64,000 nt of DNA from an uncultured Myxococcales bacterium (GTDB taxonomy: Bacteria; Myxococcota_A; UBA9042). The stretch's first letter is position 1. Every line of letters starts with the position of its first letter. Of this stretch, positions 62,082-64,000 are shown piece after piece. The position numbers and the translations under genes were made by a program. The notes below the pieces were generated by a model, which saw only the letters and a program-made list of their open reading frames with translations, had not been told where the DNA came from and did not search any database. Where the stretch lies: NCBI GenBank assembly GCA_903840165.1, contig CAIMEY010000082.1:1-64000 (forward strand), in the 5' to 3' direction.

Positions 62082-64000
62082 GTGACCGCCGACCCTGTGA
62101 CCGTGGACGCCCTTGCGCCAGACGCTGCCCTACAGCCGCGACCTCCCAGTGGTTTTGAGCGGTTGCTGCGCAGTCTGCACCTCGATCCACAGGCCACCTT
62201 GCCGCTGCAGACCCAGGTGCCGCAGCGCCCGGGCCCCGATACCAATGAGCGGCGTCATCAACGCGATGCCCTGCCGGCCTGGCAGGTCGAGGACAACGCC
62301 GGGCCAGACAATGAGTTGACACTTGGCGAAACCATTGGCAAAGGCGGCATGGGCGTGGTACGAGCTGCCACGCAAATCTCCTTGGATCGACCCGTGGCGG
62401 TCAAGACCCTGCGGCACGCCGGCGAAAGCGACGTCGCGACCTGCGAACTGCTGCGCGAAGCCCGCCTGACCGGCAAGCTGGAACACCCAAATATTATTCC
62501 AATTTATGCGCTAGGACAGGACAAAGACGGCCTGCCTCTGCTGGTGATGAAGCGGGTGGAAGGGCAGGCATGGCAGTCGCACCTGCAAGGCCCTGTGCCA
62601 GAAAGGGATTTGCCCCACCACGTCGGCATCCTGATGCAGGTGTGCAATGCCCTGCACTACAGCCATGCCAAGGGCATCCTGCATCGCGACGTCAAGCCGG
62701 AAAATGTGATGCTGGGGCCTTACGGCGAGGTGTACCTACTCGATTGGGGCATCGCCATTCAACTAACTGATCTTTTGAATCAATCAGCGGGAAACGGCTT
62801 GGCTGGAACGCCAGCTTACATGGCGCCCGAGATGGTCGCGGGCGATGCGCGCGCCTTAGGCGTGCACACCGACGTCTACCTTCTTGGCGCGTGTTTGCAT
62901 CAACTGCTGACGGGTTCGCCGCCTCATCCAGGCCACGAATTATACGCGGTTTTATACCATGCTTGGGCCTCTGTGCCCGTCACCTTTGGCGCCGATGTTC
63001 CCCAGGAACTCGCCGACCTTTGCCGCGCGGCGTTGGCCCAGGACCCTGGTGAACGTCCCGCGTCGGCCGCCGTATTCCGTGACGCCCTGGGCAACTGGCT
63101 GCAGCACCGAGGCTCGAGTGAAGCGGCTGCGGACGCCTTGGAAAGTCTCAATGAATTGCAGCTGTTATGGGAGTACGCCGCGCAACTTGGCGGGGTAGTG
63201 GCCGATCGGGGCGAGACCCATGACCGCATTCACCACCTGTTTGGCCAAGCGCACTTCGGCCTGCAGCACGCCCTGCGCATGTGGCCGGAAAACCCGCGTG
63301 CAGGCCAGGCGTTGCAGGCGCTTTTGACCGGCATGACCCGCTTTGCCCTGGGCCAAGGCGATCATCGCCTGGCGGCGCAGTTGCTGGGAGAAATGCCCCA
63401 TCCACCAGCGGGTTTGCACCAAGAATTGGAGGCACTGGCCCAGAGGCTCCAAGCCGCGGATGCCGAACTGCGCAACCTCAAGTCGCTGGCCCACGAATTC
63501 GACATGTCCGCCGGCCAGGACGTGCGCGCTGCCTTTGCCTGGATGATGACGCTGGTGTGGGCGTTTGCGCCAGCGCTGGCTTATGCCGGCGAAAGGATGG
63601 GCTGGTTGCAGATTGGTTACGGGCAGTTCATCGGTGCGGCGGTGCTGTTCGCGGTGCTGAGCGGCGTGTGCGTGTGGATGTACCGCGATGAATTGCTACA
63701 GAATCGCGTCAATCGCATGGTCGTGCGCATCATCTTGGTGACGGCCATCATCATGCTTGGGCACCGCTTGGTCGCGTGGGGCTTGCACCAGCCCGTGCAT
63801 GAGGCCCTAACCAATGACCTGTTCTTGTTCGCTTTTTCCCTAGGAAGTCTGGCCTCGTCCGTGGACAAGCGGATCGCCTGGGGTGCCGCAGTCTACTTCG
63901 GCGCGGCCTTGGTGGCACCGTGGATCGAACGAGACATCTATGCCCTTACATCGATAGCGAATTTGGTGGCGCTCGGGTCGGTGGCGCTGGCTTGGTCGCC
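62082..64000 (+). CDS. Ser/Thr protein kinase with multi-helix membrane C-terminus, 3' truncated by window
   Basis: A GTG start with GGAGG four bases upstream opens a frame with no stop for 639 codons to the right edge. A short disordered N-terminus leads into a kinase domain at about residues 82-345: GETIGKGGMGVV, VAVKTL (Lys), HRDVKPENVML, DWGIA in place of DFG, and GTPAYMAPEM. A helical region (about 350-480) follows, then several hydrophobic helices (ALAYAGERMGWLQIGYG region onward) continuing to the edge. The architecture suggests a membrane-bound kinase with an integral sensor domain. The C-terminus is outside the window. Confidence 0.88.
   Translation, partial: MTADPVTVDALAPDAALQPRPPSGFERLLRSLHLDPQATLPLQTQVPQRPGPDTNERRHQRDALPAWQVEDNAGPDNELTLGETIGKGGMGVVRAATQISLDRPVAVKTLRHAGESDVATCELLREARLTGKLEHPNIIPIYALGQDKDGLPLLVMKRVEGQAWQSHLQGPVPERDLPHHVGILMQVCNALHYSHAKGILHRDVKPENVMLGPYGEVYLLDWGIAIQLTDLLNQSAGNGLAGTPAYMAPEMVAGDARALGVHTDVYLLGACLHQLLTGSPPHPGHELYAVLYHAWASVPVTFGADVPQELADLCRAALAQDPGERPASAAVFRDALGNWLQHRGSSEAAADALESLNELQLLWEYAAQLGGVVADRGETHDRIHHLFGQAHFGLQHALRMWPENPRAGQALQALLTGMTRFALGQGDHRLAAQLLGEMPHPPAGLHQELEALAQRLQAADAELRNLKSLAHEFDMSAGQDVRAAFAWMMTLVWAFAPALAYAGERMGWLQIGYGQFIGAAVLFAVLSGVCVWMYRDELLQNRVNRMVVRIILVTAIIMLGHRLVAWGLHQPVHEALTNDLFLFAFSLGSLASSVDKRIAWGAAVYFGAALVAPWIERDIYALTSIANLVALGSVALAWS

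Overview
The window looks like chromosomal DNA of a Myxococcota or related deltaproteobacterial-type Gram-negative. The grounds are inference from gene content: high GC, dense coding on both strands, many exported lipoproteins with Asp/Ala-rich tethers, MopE-like and thrombospondin-type-3 Cys/Asp repeat proteins, Kelch, FG-GAP and Ig-like surface proteins, Ser/Thr kinases, and TTG/GTG starts with good Shine-Dalgarno sites. No rRNA, tRNA, CRISPR array, IS element or phage was seen.

Layout. 1-5398 (+): the Arg/Gly/Pro-rich 3' end of an unknown gene, a UDP-GlcNAc 2-epimerase, a membrane-anchored unknown protein, and a MacB/LolCDE-type ABC ATPase and permease whose periplasmic domain carries a Cys-rich insertion. 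5483-11 kb (-): an M43-like metalloprotease lipoprotein, a MepA-like murein endopeptidase and a large TSP3/MopE-repeat lipoprotein. 11.5-13.5 kb (-): a LysM protein and a YbgF-like TPR lipoprotein. 13.86-23.97 kb (-): the most interesting part, a six-gene operon running PqqD-like chaperone, 2369-aa Ig/FG-GAP lipoprotein, 60-aa peptide, HPr-kinase-like ATPase, radical SAM/SPASM protein and soluble S26-like protease. 24.5-27.2 kb (-): TsaB and an RseP-type protease with three PDZ domains. 27.8-30.6 kb (+): a Kelch lipoprotein and lipoyl synthase. 30.7-38.2 kb (-): a 1994-aa lipoprotein with about 26 MopE-like repeats, and a methyltransferase with a Cys-containing N-terminal region. 38.4-49 kb: a small Tat-signal protein (+), then MreB, a Ser/Thr kinase, an alpha/beta-hydrolase lipoprotein, an outer-membrane barrel and a phasin-like protein (all -). 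49-64 kb: acyl-CoA carboxylase beta subunit and YceI-like protein (+), TSP3 outer-membrane protein and LolA (-), FtsK and an esterase lipoprotein (+), a phosphoesterase/beta-propeller lipoprotein with a small Cys-rich lipoprotein (-), and a Ser/Thr kinase running off the right edge (+).

The shared theme is envelope biology: many exported Ca2+-binding-type repeat proteins, lipoprotein and peptidoglycan maintenance (LolA, RseP, MepA, LysM, YbgF-like, MreB, FtsK) and kinase signalling. The 13.86-23.97 kb operon is the best candidate for something undescribed. It has the parts of a ribosomally synthesised, post-translationally modified peptide (RiPP) pathway: a precursor with a Y-x-x-P-x-L leader motif, a PqqD-type recognition protein, a radical SAM enzyme, an HprK-like kinase and a putative leader peptidase. 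These are placed in one transcription unit with a giant surface lipoprotein, and no lasso cyclase is nearby. Its product and function are inferred only.
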